Below, one piece after another: positions 33,528 through 42,475 of a stretch of DNA of 45,609 nucleotides (position 1 is the first letter of the stretch; every line of letters starts with the position of its first letter). The notes beneath the pieces are model-generated. The model searched no databases, was not told the DNA's origin, and saw only the letters and a program-made list of their open reading frames with translations. Location: positions 1-45,609 of the forward strand of contig JAFXEU010000003.1 of NCBI GenBank assembly GCA_017520845.1. Reading direction: 5' to 3'. The translations under genes and the position numbers were made by a program. Source of the DNA: Kiritimatiellia bacterium (GTDB taxonomy: Bacteria > Verrucomicrobiota > Kiritimatiellia > RFP12 > UBA1067).

Positions 33528-34319
33528 ATGAAATACGCTGTCATGTCAGATGTACATGCCAACGCGGAGGCGTTGGCAGGAGCGGTTGACGATGCCGAAA
33601 TGAATGGTGTCGACGGCTTTATATGCCTTGGCGATATCGTCGGGTACGGGCCGTATCCGAATGAAGCGATAACGCTTTCGCGCGAAGTGTTCGCTGAGAA
33701 GGTTGTTTTGGGCAATCACGATGCGGCGATAGTCAGAGAGATGTCGATGGACTCATTCTCGCGCCGTGCGCAGAAGTCGATTTTGGCGCAGAGATATATG
33801 GTGGACGAGTTTAATCTCGACTGGTTGGCGTCGCGCTCTCATTTTATTCGGGAGAGGAATCTTCTTTTTGTCCATGGCGATGTCAGCTTGGATGCCGGTT
33901 CCATCAAGGCCGGATTCGGCTATGTGTTTCGTCCGGAGGATGTTGATCGCGTACTTTCGGCTGTCTCCGGGCTTGGGGTGAACATTGTATTCGTCGGACA
34001 CACGCACGAGCCTATGATATGGCGACAGAACGGCGACGGAAGCGTGGAATTGCTTGATGAGAACCGTATAATTGTTTCGTCGTCCGATCATTATGCGGTA
34101 AATGTGGGAACTGTCGGTTGTCCGCGCAGTGTTCCTTATGCGTCCTATGCCATTGTGGAAGTAAAGGGAAACGGGCATGTCGATATTGAACTGCGTAAGC
34201 TCTCTTTCGATTATTCCGCATATAGAGATTCGCTTTTGGCTGCGAACGCCGACGTTCCGATCTGGCTTGAAGATATGCTGTCCAATCCGCAAGTCGCGGA
34301 GAAAATGTTAAAATGCTAA
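33528..34319 (+). CDS. Calcineurin-like metallophosphoesterase (YfcE type)
   Basis: A 263-residue phosphoesterase with every metal-site motif: SDVHAN, GDIVGYGP, GNHD, VHGD and GHTHEP. This is the layout of small bacterial phosphodiesterases. The substrate is unknown. The ATG at 33528 gives the family-typical start MKYAVMSDVHAN. An earlier ATG at 33510 would add six residues. It is divergent from the protease gene. A palindrome over the promoter suggests repressor control. Confidence 0.9.
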   Translation: MKYAVMSDVHANAEALAGAVDDAEMNGVDGFICLGDIVGYGPYPNEAITLSREVFAEKVVLGNHDAAIVREMSMDSFSRRAQKSILAQRYMVDEFNLDWLASRSHFIRERNLLFVHGDVSLDAGSIKAGFGYVFRPEDVDRVLSAVSGLGVNIVFVGHTHEPMIWRQNGDGSVELLDENRIIVSSSDHYAVNVGTVGCPRSVPYASYAIVEVKGNGHVDIELRKLSFDYSAYRDSLLAANADVPIWLEDMLSNPQVAEKMLKC

Positions 34320-34351
34320 CAAATGACAAATACATAGAAGGAGAATAAACA

Positions 34352-35251
34352 ATGAAGATTAAACGATTTGGAAAATGGGTGATGTGGATATGTGTTGTAC
34401 TTTGTGTGTGCGTTTTTGGCTTGTGTTGGATGCTGAAGAATGTTGATCGGCTGCCGGTTGCCGCTCGAATCTGGTTTTTCTCCAATACGCATTTTGCCCG
34501 AGTTTACGAGTATTTTCCGTCATTGATTCCCGAACGCTATCTTTCTCCCGAAAATAACATCAAACACTTCGTCAAGGCGTTGGCGGAACGCGATGCAGAT
34601 GCGCTTAAGGAACATGTCGGTTTCCCGTTTAAGCGCGAATATCCCCTGCCTCCGATTAAGACGATTGAAGAGTTTGTCGCGGCGATTCCTCAATTGTTCG
34701 AAGAAGAGGATATCAAAGGGATGCAAGATATCGACGAATGGGAGCGTGTCGGGTGGCGTGGCTATATGTATAAGAATGGGATTGTCTGGCTTTCGGAAGA
34801 TTTCTGCTTGACTGCCGCCGGAGGACGGCGAGGAACGGAGAAAGAACATAAGCTTTGGTTGGAGTGCGTAAAGAAGGAGATAGCCTCCTTGCACCCGTCT
34901 CTTCGCGATGGCGTTGTGCGCCCTATATTGAGTTTTATGACCGAAGACGGCGCATGGCGCGGGCGCATAGACCAAATGGAAAGCAAAGATAACGATAAAG
35001 ACGTGTATCGTCTTGCCGTTTATAAAGCCGGAACTCCCATTGCGGATAAACCCGATGCGGTTGTGCTTTGCGATTTGAAAGTCGAAGGTTCTGCGTGCAA
35101 CGAATATTACATCGGCAGGGATCCGCGCTATTCGCTTGACGTCAATAACGCCGGCCCGGAAGATTCTCCGGAGTTTACGTTCAACTGTCCCGAAATCGAT
35201 AAAGAGGATGAATGCGCTTCGCGGGCGAAATCGTGTGAATGGAATGAATGA
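34352..35251 (+). CDS. Membrane-anchored hypothetical protein
   Basis: A 299-residue protein with one N-terminal hydrophobic segment (WVMWICVVLCVCVFGLCWML), then a hydrophilic remainder that should face the periplasm or cell surface. Four Cys lie in the anchor. No lipobox of clear form and no enzymatic motif is visible. The segment ENNIKHFVKALAERDADAL resembles the start of domains that recur in periplasmic proteins of unknown function. The ribosome site AGAAGGAG is good. It follows the phosphoesterase gene by 32 bases and is the last gene before the V-ATPase genes. Confidence 0.75.
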   Translation: MKIKRFGKWVMWICVVLCVCVFGLCWMLKNVDRLPVAARIWFFSNTHFARVYEYFPSLIPERYLSPENNIKHFVKALAERDADALKEHVGFPFKREYPLPPIKTIEEFVAAIPQLFEEEDIKGMQDIDEWERVGWRGYMYKNGIVWLSEDFCLTAAGGRRGTEKEHKLWLECVKKEIASLHPSLRDGVVRPILSFMTEDGAWRGRIDQMESKDNDKDVYRLAVYKAGTPIADKPDAVVLCDLKVEGSACNEYYIGRDPRYSLDVNNAGPEDSPEFTFNCPEIDKEDECASRAKSCEWNE

Positions 35252-35282
35252 TTTTCCAACCGTCCTGATTTTCCAACCGCTG
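35249..35282 (+). repeat. Two tandem 17-base units upstream of the V-ATPase promoter
   Basis: TGATTTTCCAACCG occurs at 35249-35262 and again at 35266-35279, a 17-base period. The first copy includes the stop codon of the preceding gene. The tandem ends seven bases before the -35 of the V-ATPase promoter. It could be a direct-repeat activator site, or a duplication scar at the edge of the accessory block. Confidence 0.6.
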
Positions 35283-35288
35283 ATCCAC

Positions 35289-35317
35289 TTGAAAGTTCAG
35301 GTCAAAAAGGGTAAAAT
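35289..35317 (+). promoter_or_regulatory. Promoter for the V-ATPase D-I-K genes
   Basis: TTGAAA at 35289-35294, a 17-base spacer and TAAAAT at 35312-35317. The ATG at 35329 lies 11 bases after the -10, so the leader would be only a few bases long and holds no ribosome site. Confidence 0.6.
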
Positions 35318-35328
35318 ATAACCTAATT

Positions 35329-35946
35329 ATGGCACGCATCAAGTTGACAAAAACGGAACTAAAAGCGCAGACGGACGCTCTTAAGCGTTTTCAGCGCTTT
35401 CTTCCCATGTTGCAACTTAAAAAGCAGCAGCTTCAAGGCGAGATTGCTCTGATATCCGCGAAGGCCGAAGAGGTCAGCGCCAAGGAGCGCGAGATGCGCG
35501 CGTCTCTCGAGAAATGGGTGGGCCTTTTCGCGACGGACGAAAGTCTTCTCGCCGGTCTCGTTAAAGTCAAGTCCGTAAATACGGCAGAGGCGAATATCGC
35601 GGGTGTCGCGATTCCTACCTTCGATTCCGTCGAAACCGAAGTTAAGGAAGTCGATCTTTGGGATACGCCTGCGTGGGTTGACGACGCTGTTGACGCGACG
35701 ACTCAAATATTGACTCTTCAGTGCGAGCGCGCCGTCTTTGAGGAGCAGCGCCGTCTCGTGACGATTGAACTTCATCAGACTTCCCAGCGCGTCAATCTTT
35801 TTGAGAAGGTTAAGATACCCGACTGTAAAGAGGCGATCCGCGTTATTAAAATCGCGCTCGGCGACGAGCAGACCGCCGCCGTCACGCGCGGCAAGATCGC
35901 CAAGTCGAGAACGCCCGCAGTCAATTCCGGGGAGGAAGCGCAATGA
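35329..35946 (+). CDS. atpD: V-type ATP synthase subunit D
   Basis: The central-stalk subunit of the rotary V/A-type ATPase, linking the catalytic head to the membrane ring. The 205-residue protein begins with the family start IKLTKTELKAQTDALKRFQRFLPMLQLKKQQLQ and ends in a second long helix (VTIELHQTSQRVNLFEKVKIPDCKEAIRVIKIAL), forming the expected antiparallel coiled coil. It overlaps subunit I by four bases. Catalytic subunits A and B and stalk subunit E are not in the window. Confidence 0.93.
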   Translation: MARIKLTKTELKAQTDALKRFQRFLPMLQLKKQQLQGEIALISAKAEEVSAKEREMRASLEKWVGLFATDESLLAGLVKVKSVNTAEANIAGVAIPTFDSVETEVKEVDLWDTPAWVDDAVDATTQILTLQCERAVFEEQRRLVTIELHQTSQRVNLFEKVKIPDCKEAIRVIKIALGDEQTAAVTRGKIAKSRTPAVNSGEEAQ

Positions 35947-37580
35947 TAGTTAAAATGCTTCATCTTGATCTTCTGTGCGTTGCGGCGGAGGTAGATTCGA
36001 CGCTTGAGGGTCTTCGTTCGCTGGGGGCGGTACACCTCGATCTTTCGTCCGCCCAAGGGGCTGAAGTTTCGTCCGCCAAGGGTGACGCCGCCGATGCCGA
36101 GAAAGCCGTACGCTTTATCTTAAAGGCGCGCGGAAAGGGTGCGGAGGGTTCCGTCCGGCGTACGATTTCCGAGGTGCTCGATCTCCAGAAGTCGCTTGAT
36201 GATAAAAAAGACTCTCTCGAAGACTTAAACCGTGAAATCGCCAAATACGAGCCGTTCGGCGATTTCGATCCTGAACTCGCCAAAAAGCTTCTCGATCGCG
36301 GCATTGATCTGGCGGGGGTTGCTGAGCTTCCCGAAATTCTGCCGCCTAAACGTCTCAGCGGGATGAAGAGCGATGCGGCGGAACTTAAATCGTCGATAGA
36401 AGCCGATATTTCCGGCCTCGCCGCGACCGACGAGAAGGCGATCGTCGCGTCCTTCCCCGAACTCGCCGAGCGTATCGCGTTCGCGGCGGCCAAGGAACTG
36501 ATGCTTGAGAGCGGCGCCGTTTCCGTAATTTCAGGATGGATTCCCGCTCGTCGGTTGGACGATCTTAAAAAAACGGCCTCTAAAGATGGCTGGGGGCTTT
36601 TGACACGCGAGGCCGAATCTGACGAGAGTCCGCCAACACTTATAGAGCCGCCTAAACTCTTTCGTCCGATGCGGGTGCTTTTTGAGGGACTCGGCATCGC
36701 GCCCGCGTATACGGAAAGCGATGTCTCGGTGCCGTTCATGTGCTACTTTTCGCTCTTTTTCGCGATGCTCGTCGGCGACGGCGCTTACGGATCGATATTT
36801 CTTCTCGGTACGCTCGCGATGCGCAAAAAACTTCCTCGAAGCTGGTTCGTTCTTTTGACGGTATTCTCGGCTTCGACGGTAATTTGGGGTGTTCTTTCGA
36901 ATACGTGGTTCGGCGCCCAGATTCCCGCGCTCGCTTCGTTGCCGACGGTTCACTGGCTCGCAGACCCGAGTTATCACAACATGATGCTCCTTTGCTTTAC
37001 AATAGGAGTATCCCACCTGATGCTCGCGAGGCTTTGGAACGGCGTATGCCGTTTGCCCGACTCGACCGCGATCGCCGAATTCGGCTGGGCCGGAATTCTG
37101 CTTTTCATGTATCTTGTGACCAATTCGATCGTAGGTATCTTCCCGGCGATTCCGCAGTGGGGTTTTAACATGTTCTACGCGTCTCTCGCAGGAGTGTTCC
37201 TCTTTTCGGTAAAACCCTCTGAATTTAAGACGCGCGGAGCCGAGCTCGGCATGCTGCCTTTGAATATCATGAGCGCTCTCGGCGATATCATTTCCTACGT
37301 CCGCCTTTTCGCGGTAGGTCTCGCGTCGGTAAAGGTTGCCGAGAACTTCAATTCCATGGCTACAGGACTTGTCGCCGGAGCCGATGAAATGTGGGTTAAG
37401 GCGTTGATGGCTGTGGCGATGGTCGCGATTCTCGTTGTAGGTCACGCGCTCAATCTCGCTATGGCGGGGCTTTCGATTCTCGTACACGCGGTCCGTCTCA
37501 ATACTTTGGAGTTTTCAAACCATAAGGGCGTTTCCTGGTCCGGAACCGCATACAGTCCGTTCAAACGCAAAAAAGTTTAA
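35943..37580 (+). CDS. atpI: V-type ATP synthase subunit I
   Basis: The membrane stator subunit (equivalent of eukaryotic subunit a), which forms the ion path beside the proteolipid ring. The 545-residue protein has a long coiled N-terminal region (for example EVLDLQKSLDDKKDSLEDLNREI) and about seven membrane segments in the second half. The signature GDIISYVRLFAVGLASVKVAENFN contains the essential Arg. It is somewhat shorter than many family members (about 600-660 residues). The ATG overlaps the subunit D stop. Confidence 0.94.
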   Translation: MIVKMLHLDLLCVAAEVDSTLEGLRSLGAVHLDLSSAQGAEVSSAKGDAADAEKAVRFILKARGKGAEGSVRRTISEVLDLQKSLDDKKDSLEDLNREIAKYEPFGDFDPELAKKLLDRGIDLAGVAELPEILPPKRLSGMKSDAAELKSSIEADISGLAATDEKAIVASFPELAERIAFAAAKELMLESGAVSVISGWIPARRLDDLKKTASKDGWGLLTREAESDESPPTLIEPPKLFRPMRVLFEGLGIAPAYTESDVSVPFMCYFSLFFAMLVGDGAYGSIFLLGTLAMRKKLPRSWFVLLTVFSASTVIWGVLSNTWFGAQIPALASLPTVHWLADPSYHNMMLLCFTIGVSHLMLARLWNGVCRLPDSTAIAEFGWAGILLFMYLVTNSIVGIFPAIPQWGFNMFYASLAGVFLFSVKPSEFKTRGAELGMLPLNIMSALGDIISYVRLFAVGLASVKVAENFNSMATGLVAGADEMWVKALMAVAMVAILVVGHALNLAMAGLSILVHAVRLNTLEFSNHKGVSWSGTAYSPFKRKKV

Positions 37581-37609
37581 TTAACGATTCAAAAAGAAGG
37601 AGATAACAA

Positions 37610-38068
37610 ATGAGTGATGCAGCAATGATTGTCGCGGGCGCCATCGCCTGCTTGGGTCTCGCCGGTGCCGGCAGCGCTTTCGGTACGGGTTTTGCCGCGG
37701 CCGCCGCCGTGGGCGCGTGGAAGAAGTGCTATGCGGCCAACAAGCCCGCTCCGTTCCTTCTTCTCTCTTTTGTAGGCGCTCCCATTACCCAGACGCTCTA
37801 CGGAATGATTCTTATGTTCATCATGCTCGGCAAGGTCGGTAATGTTGCCCCCGGTTCCGGCGTTCCCGTTCTCGTCGCCGGTATTTTCGCAGGTCTCGCC
37901 ATCGGTCTTTCGGCGCTTTTCCAGGGTCGCGCCGGTGCCGCCGCCTGCGACGCCCAGGCCGAAACGAATCAGGGCTTCACCAACTATCTCGCCGCGCTCG
38001 GCATCGTGGAGACGGTCGCCATTTTCGCGATGGTTTTCGCGCTTATCGCTCTTGGAGCGATCAGGTAA
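37610..38068 (+). CDS. atpK: V-type ATP synthase subunit K (proteolipid)
   Basis: The rotor-ring proteolipid. The 152 residues form two hairpins of two helices each. The second hairpin carries the ion-binding Glu134 in LGIVETVAIF. The matching position in the first hairpin is Gln61 (APITQTLYGM), as in other duplicated V-type proteolipids with one site per subunit. The glycine-rich stretch GLAGAGSAFGTGFAAA is typical. The start follows AAGGAG. The Gln-Glu pairing would fit sodium or proton coupling. Confidence 0.95.
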   Translation: MSDAAMIVAGAIACLGLAGAGSAFGTGFAAAAAVGAWKKCYAANKPAPFLLLSFVGAPITQTLYGMILMFIMLGKVGNVAPGSGVPVLVAGIFAGLAIGLSALFQGRAGAAACDAQAETNQGFTNYLAALGIVETVAIFAMVFALIALGAIR

Positions 38069-39853
38069 ATGCGCGTTAATCCGAAACACGTTTGGTTTCT
38101 CGCCTTCACTGCCGTATTCGCGGTGTTGGCGAGCGTCGTTTTTTGGGGAGCTTGGGCTTTGGATGTTGTTCCGATCATGCCCGACTGCCCGACATCGTTT
38201 TCGATAGATTATTCCGGCGACTTCTGCCGCAATTGGCTTTTGAACGGCAAGTTCGTGCCGGGAGACATCATAGCTTTTGTCGGCGAGCCGTATTTCTGGG
38301 TTGAACTTAAATACGTAATGGCTCTTTTCTTCGCCGCGTTTGCGCTTTCGTATTTTTTGATAGGGCGCGGCTTGAGCCGTTTCGCGGCTTATTCGGCGGG
38401 ACTTTTCCTCGCTTTCTGCGGTTATTGGTGCACTCTTTTTTCGGCCGGTCATCTCGGCTGGTTTCAATGGATGACGTACGGAGTTTTCGCGTTCGGTCTT
38501 ATCGACAGAATGCTTGAGAAGGGTAAGCTTCGTCATTCGGTGATGCTCGGCGCGGTCGTTGCCTGGGGTAGTTTCTACCAAGCCGATCTGTGGCTTGTTT
38601 TTACATTTTTCACTTCGATTTATTTTGTGTTTCGCTCTATCATGGTGCGCCCGGGGTGGAAGGCGTGGGCGCTTCGCTCGATTACGGCGCTCGTCGTTTT
38701 TATCGGAATCGGACTTCCCAGTTTCCGAAGTGCGCTTTATTCCGATCTGGCGGGCCGCGATAAACAGATTGATGAAGGCCAGACGTTGACTGAAGATTCT
38801 CTCAGTCCTGAGGAGAAGCGCTGGCGGTTTGTTACGAATTGGTCTATGCCGCCTGAGGATACGAAGGAGTTTTTTGTCGCCGGAGTTCACGGCGATACGA
38901 GCTGTCCCATGACATTGGCTATAGGCAAGGCGCGTAACGCGGATGTTAAACCCTACGAGGGGCGCATGGGCAGACCCTTAATGCCCAACGGTGAAGAGGC
39001 TCCGAGCGGGAATTACCGCCAGCATTCATTGTATGTCGGATGGGTAACCTGCATTTTCGCGCTTTTGGGTGTTGTCTCAATGTTTTTCAGAGGCGATTCA
39101 GACGGGAAAAAGCTTTTCGACAAAAGGGTTACAGTCGCGTTCTTTTTAACGGCGGCGGTTGTTTTCTGGGTTTTCTCGATGGGGCGTTATGTTGAAGGGG
39201 TTTACAGGTGCGTATTCGCGCTTCCTTTCGGCGATTATCTCCGAGCTCCCGTAAAGTGGCATCATTTGACTGAATTCTGTATCGTTGTTCTCGCGGCGTA
39301 CGGTCTTCATTTCGTCTGGAAACTTATTTCGCCGTATGGTAATTTTGCACGAGTGATCCTCGCTGCTGTCGTGCTTTACGGCGCATACGATTTGGCAGAC
39401 GAAGCGAAAAAATTCTGCGCACCTCATTCGGCCGATACGATTGTAGGCCAGGTCCCTCAACCGGTTCCTCCAGACAGAGAGCAGTTGGAAAATATGTATA
39501 ATGCTGTTGTAAGGCGCAAGCCCACCAATCACGAAATCCGTGAATCATCGAAAAGACGAGATTCTTATTTCGAGTCGTTGAAATCAGCCGGACTTACAAT
39601 TGTTGGAACCGTGAAAAACAAATGTCTTGTCGCGCCCGGGGTTGAAATGGATTTTGATTTTCCTGTAGTTGAACAGAAGGTACCACGCCCGGGTCTTGTT
39701 GAGCGTGAACATGATAAGGAGTTGAGCGGCTTTGCGTTCGCCGCCGCCGCGACCTCTCTTGCGCTCACGGTTTTAACGGTTCTTTGCCTTTTTCTGTCGT
39801 TGTCTGTAAAACGCATTGATCGCATCAGAATTTTACAAGGAAAACAAATATGA
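38069..39853 (+). CDS. Polytopic membrane protein, YfhO-like
   Basis: A 594-residue protein with roughly eleven or twelve hydrophobic segments. Features recalling YfhO or GT-C glycosyltransferase-like proteins are an early loop with Asp (DYSGDFCRNWLLNGKF), an aromatic-rich block (YWCTLFSAGHLGWFQWMTYG) and a later long outer loop. The family match is loose. The ATG at 38069 directly follows the subunit K stop. It overlaps the next gene by four bases, so it may act on the same surface glycan as the secreted glycosidase downstream. Confidence 0.75.
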   Translation: MRVNPKHVWFLAFTAVFAVLASVVFWGAWALDVVPIMPDCPTSFSIDYSGDFCRNWLLNGKFVPGDIIAFVGEPYFWVELKYVMALFFAAFALSYFLIGRGLSRFAAYSAGLFLAFCGYWCTLFSAGHLGWFQWMTYGVFAFGLIDRMLEKGKLRHSVMLGAVVAWGSFYQADLWLVFTFFTSIYFVFRSIMVRPGWKAWALRSITALVVFIGIGLPSFRSALYSDLAGRDKQIDEGQTLTEDSLSPEEKRWRFVTNWSMPPEDTKEFFVAGVHGDTSCPMTLAIGKARNADVKPYEGRMGRPLMPNGEEAPSGNYRQHSLYVGWVTCIFALLGVVSMFFRGDSDGKKLFDKRVTVAFFLTAAVVFWVFSMGRYVEGVYRCVFALPFGDYLRAPVKWHHLTEFCIVVLAAYGLHFVWKLISPYGNFARVILAAVVLYGAYDLADEAKKFCAPHSADTIVGQVPQPVPPDREQLENMYNAVVRRKPTNHEIRESSKRRDSYFESLKSAGLTIVGTVKNKCLVAPGVEMDFDFPVVEQKVPRPGLVEREHDKELSGFAFAAAATSLALTVLTVLCLFLSLSVKRIDRIRILQGKQI

Positions 39854-41412
39854 ATAAAAAACTCACTACCGTTATGATGGCGCTTGCGGCGAGCGCGCTT
39901 TGCGCGGCCGAATTGAACACCAGGGCCTATCTTGAAAGTCGTCCCGATTGGCAGCGTCTCAACGATAAAGCAGTTTCGCTCGCCAAGAAAAATATGGAGA
40001 AGCTAGACGGCTGGAAAACCCAGATGACGTGTATGCCCGGCGTCGGCATAATCTGGCAGTGGGACAGCTGCTACATGGCTCTTTACGGTGGCTATACTCC
40101 CGGAAACTACAACGGTCTCGGAAATCTCGACAACCTCTATCAGATGCAGGGTGAGGACGGTTATATCTCGATGGCCTATACTTACGAAACCCGTAAGCCG
40201 ACCTGGGCCGGACGCATCAATCCTCCTCTTTACGCCTGGTGCGAGTGGCTTTACGCCGAGCGCACGGGAGATCTGACGCGCTTACCTAAGGCTTATGAGG
40301 CTTGCTCTAAGTATTACCGCTGGCTCAAGGCCAACAGAACGCGCGAGAAAAACGGATTGTATTATTTCGAGGATACCGGATCTTCGGGTATGGACAACTC
40401 CCCGAGAAGCGGCTATTTCGCCGAGCATCAGAAGGGCAGCGACGTATGCTTCGTCGACCTTTGCTGCCAGCAGGTTCTCGCGGCGCGATGCCTCGCGAAG
40501 ATGGCGCCCTATGTCGGAAAGCCCGAAGAGGCTAAAACCTGGAATCATGAAGCCGATCATCTCGCCGAGAAGATCAACGATCTCATGTGGTGCGAGAAGA
40601 CCGGGTTTTATCACGACCTTTACATAAACACCAACAATAAACTCGCCGTCAAGACGGCCGCCGCGTTCTGGGCGCTCGTTTCGGGCGTCGCGACCCCCGA
40701 TCGCGCCGCAAAGCTCGCCGCTCACCTGACAAATGAAAACACCTTCGGCTCCAAGTATCCCGTTCCTTCTCTTTCGAAGGACGATCCCAACTACGATCCT
40801 TACGGCGGCTACTGGCTTGGCGGCGTATGGCCGCCCATCGTCTATATGACATGCCGCGGTTTGCGCGAGAACGGCTATGGGGATCTTTCCCGCGATATCG
40901 CGCGTAAGCATCTCGATCAGATGTGCGACGTTCTTTTCAATTACAGGACGAAGGCGAAGAGCAAAAAGTTTTCGTTCTCTTCGTCTACCGACGAAGAGAT
41001 CGGCACGATCTGGGAGTGCTACGCGCCCGAATTCGCCGAGCCCGCGCGCGACAAACTCGGTAAACAGGTGCGCAAGAACTTTGTAGGATGGGGCGGATTA
41101 GGTCCGATCATTCTCTTTATCGAGGATATCATCGGTCTTGACATCAACGCTCTTGAAAACAGGATCGACTGGAGAATTTCCGAGACCGGCAACCAGGGAA
41201 TGAAGGATATTCCGTTCAACGGCGGCAAGGTTTCTCTTTCGGCTTTCGTTCCGGACAAGCGCTTTTTCAGCGTTACGGTCGAGACAGACCGTCCTTTGCG
41301 TCTGCGCGTTTTCTCCGCCGACGGCACCCACCGCGTCGTCAAGTACATCAAACCCGGCGTTACCAAGTTCCATTCGCGCGAACCTTCGGCCGAGCATGAC
41401 GCTCCGCTGTGA
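39850..41412 (+). CDS. Secreted glycosidase, MGH1/GH63-like
   Basis: A 520-residue protein with a signal peptide (MMALAASALCAAEL). The body has the (alpha/alpha)6-barrel traits of the GH63 / MGH1-like / trehalase group: GIIWQWDSCYMALYGG with the expected WD, GEDGYISMAYTYET, LYAWCEWLYAERTGD and YWLGGVWPPIVYMTCRGL. It should cleave alpha-linked sugars in the periplasm or outside the cell. The exact substrate is not clear. The ATG overlaps the stop of the preceding membrane protein gene. Confidence 0.82.
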   Translation: MNKKLTTVMMALAASALCAAELNTRAYLESRPDWQRLNDKAVSLAKKNMEKLDGWKTQMTCMPGVGIIWQWDSCYMALYGGYTPGNYNGLGNLDNLYQMQGEDGYISMAYTYETRKPTWAGRINPPLYAWCEWLYAERTGDLTRLPKAYEACSKYYRWLKANRTREKNGLYYFEDTGSSGMDNSPRSGYFAEHQKGSDVCFVDLCCQQVLAARCLAKMAPYVGKPEEAKTWNHEADHLAEKINDLMWCEKTGFYHDLYINTNNKLAVKTAAAFWALVSGVATPDRAAKLAAHLTNENTFGSKYPVPSLSKDDPNYDPYGGYWLGGVWPPIVYMTCRGLRENGYGDLSRDIARKHLDQMCDVLFNYRTKAKSKKFSFSSSTDEEIGTIWECYAPEFAEPARDKLGKQVRKNFVGWGGLGPIILFIEDIIGLDINALENRIDWRISETGNQGMKDIPFNGGKVSLSAFVPDKRFFSVTVETDRPLRLRVFSADGTHRVVKYIKPGVTKFHSREPSAEHDAPL

Positions 41413-41428
41413 ACCGATAGCTCGTATA

Positions 41429-41437
41429 TGCTATAAT
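41429..41437 (+). promoter_or_regulatory. Extended -10 promoter for rnfD
   Basis: TGCTATAAT at 41429-41437 with only a weak -35-like TGTGAA at 41408-41413. The rnfD ATG is at 41446, eight bases after the -10, and there is no ribosome site, so the message should be leaderless or nearly so. Confidence 0.6.
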
Positions 41438-41445
41438 AGAGACCT

Positions 41446-42432
41446 ATGAAACCTAAAGATTCATCGCCTCATTTCATTTTAAGCTCGAGTCCGCACGCCC
41501 ATTCTCACGCGAGCGTCTCGCGCATCATGCTAGATGTCATAATCGCGCTTCTGCCGACGACTGCGGCGGGCATCTGGTTTTTCGGAATGCCAGCCGTATG
41601 GACGATCGCCGTGTGCGTTTCGACATGCCTTGCGGTCGAGGCGATGTGTCGCCTCGCCATGAAGCGCGAAGGGACGATAGGGGATTTCTCCGCCGTTCTG
41701 ACGGGGCTTCTCCTGGCGCTGAATCTACCTGCCGGGCTTCCTCTCTGGATGGCTGCGCTCGGATCAGTCTTTGCGATAACCGTCTGCAAGCAGGTTTTCG
41801 GCGGTCTCGGTAAAAATCCGTTCAACCCCGCTCTTGCCGCCCGCGCGTTTCTTCTTATTTCGTTTACGGGGCCGATGACTACATGGCTTAAGCCGTACTG
41901 GTGGAAAACCCCCGATGCGGTCACGACGGCGACCCCGCTCGCTTCCATGAAGCCGATGTTCGACGCGGCCGCGACAACGACGGCGACGCCTCATGCCGGC
42001 AGCGACGGCATCCCCGCGCTCTGGGATCTTGTAACCGGCAATATGCCCGGCTGCATCGGCGAGGTTTCCGCGATCGCGCTTATTCTCGGCGGCGTTTATC
42101 TTCTTTTCCGGAAGGTGATTTCGTGGCATATTCCGGTTTCGTTCATCACCACAGTCTGGGTTTACTCGCTTGTTTCCGGCGGCGCTCCGGCCCATGTTCA
42201 GGTATTGACGGGCGGCGTTCTTCTCGGTGCGATATTTATGGCGACCGATTATGTTACGACGCCCGCGACTTCCAAAGGGAAGATCGTTTTCGGCGTCGGC
42301 TGCGGCGCGCTCTGCATGCTTATACGTCAGTTCGGTTCTTATCCCGAGGGGTGCAGCTTCGCGATTCTCATTATGAACGCGTTCACTCCGCTCATCAGCC
42401 GCTGGACCCAGCCTAAGCCTTTTGGAGGTTAG
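41446..42432 (+). CDS. rnfD: Rnf electron transport complex subunit D
   Basis: A membrane subunit of Rnf, which couples ferredoxin-NAD electron transfer to ion pumping. The 328-residue protein has the family start SPHAHSHASVSRIMLDVIIALLPT, FGGLGKNPFNPALAARAF, and GAIFMATDYVTTPATSKGKIVFG. The covalent FMN site usually reads SGAT; here it is TTAT (160-163, DAVTTATPLA) with the acceptor Thr163 kept. NqrB is a longer homologue. rnfG follows, but rnfC, A, B and E are not present in the window. Confidence 0.9.
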   Translation: MKPKDSSPHFILSSSPHAHSHASVSRIMLDVIIALLPTTAAGIWFFGMPAVWTIAVCVSTCLAVEAMCRLAMKREGTIGDFSAVLTGLLLALNLPAGLPLWMAALGSVFAITVCKQVFGGLGKNPFNPALAARAFLLISFTGPMTTWLKPYWWKTPDAVTTATPLASMKPMFDAAATTTATPHAGSDGIPALWDLVTGNMPGCIGEVSAIALILGGVYLLFRKVISWHIPVSFITTVWVYSLVSGGAPAHVQVLTGGVLLGAIFMATDYVTTPATSKGKIVFGVGCGALCMLIRQFGSYPEGCSFAILIMNAFTPLISRWTQPKPFGG

Positions 42433-42470
42433 GGGTTGGCAGTTGGGGTTAGGAGTTAGCAGTTAGGAGT
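42433..42470 (+). repeat. Degenerate GTTAG-type repeat between rnfD and rnfG
   Basis: The spacer is built of short imperfect units such as GTTGGCAGTT, GGGTTAGGAGTTAGCAGTTAGG. It resembles the tract after pyrH at 7199-7250 and seems to be a recurring intergenic simple repeat. The rnfG ribosome site lies at its end. Confidence 0.5.
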
Positions 42471-42475
42471 AAAGG

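Larger units (their letters stand above)
13721..35250. other. Accessory block between rsmE and the V-ATPase genes
   Basis: Between two housekeeping stretches lie gene fragments, a nuclease, a radical SAM peptide cluster, a kinase and protease cluster and several unknown genes. The part from about 16350 to 25570 is visibly richer in A and T and uses more AT-ending codons than its flanks. The part from 25600 to 34300 is closer to the flanks, so at least two acquisitions are likely. I found no integrase, transposase, tRNA or clear attachment site at either edge. Confidence 0.6.

Noticed and set aside
37589..38890. Minus-strand ORF of 433 codons over the V-ATPase K and membrane protein genes
   Set aside because: It is antisense to a clear proteolipid gene, and its translation is hydrophilic low-complexity sequence without recognisable domains.
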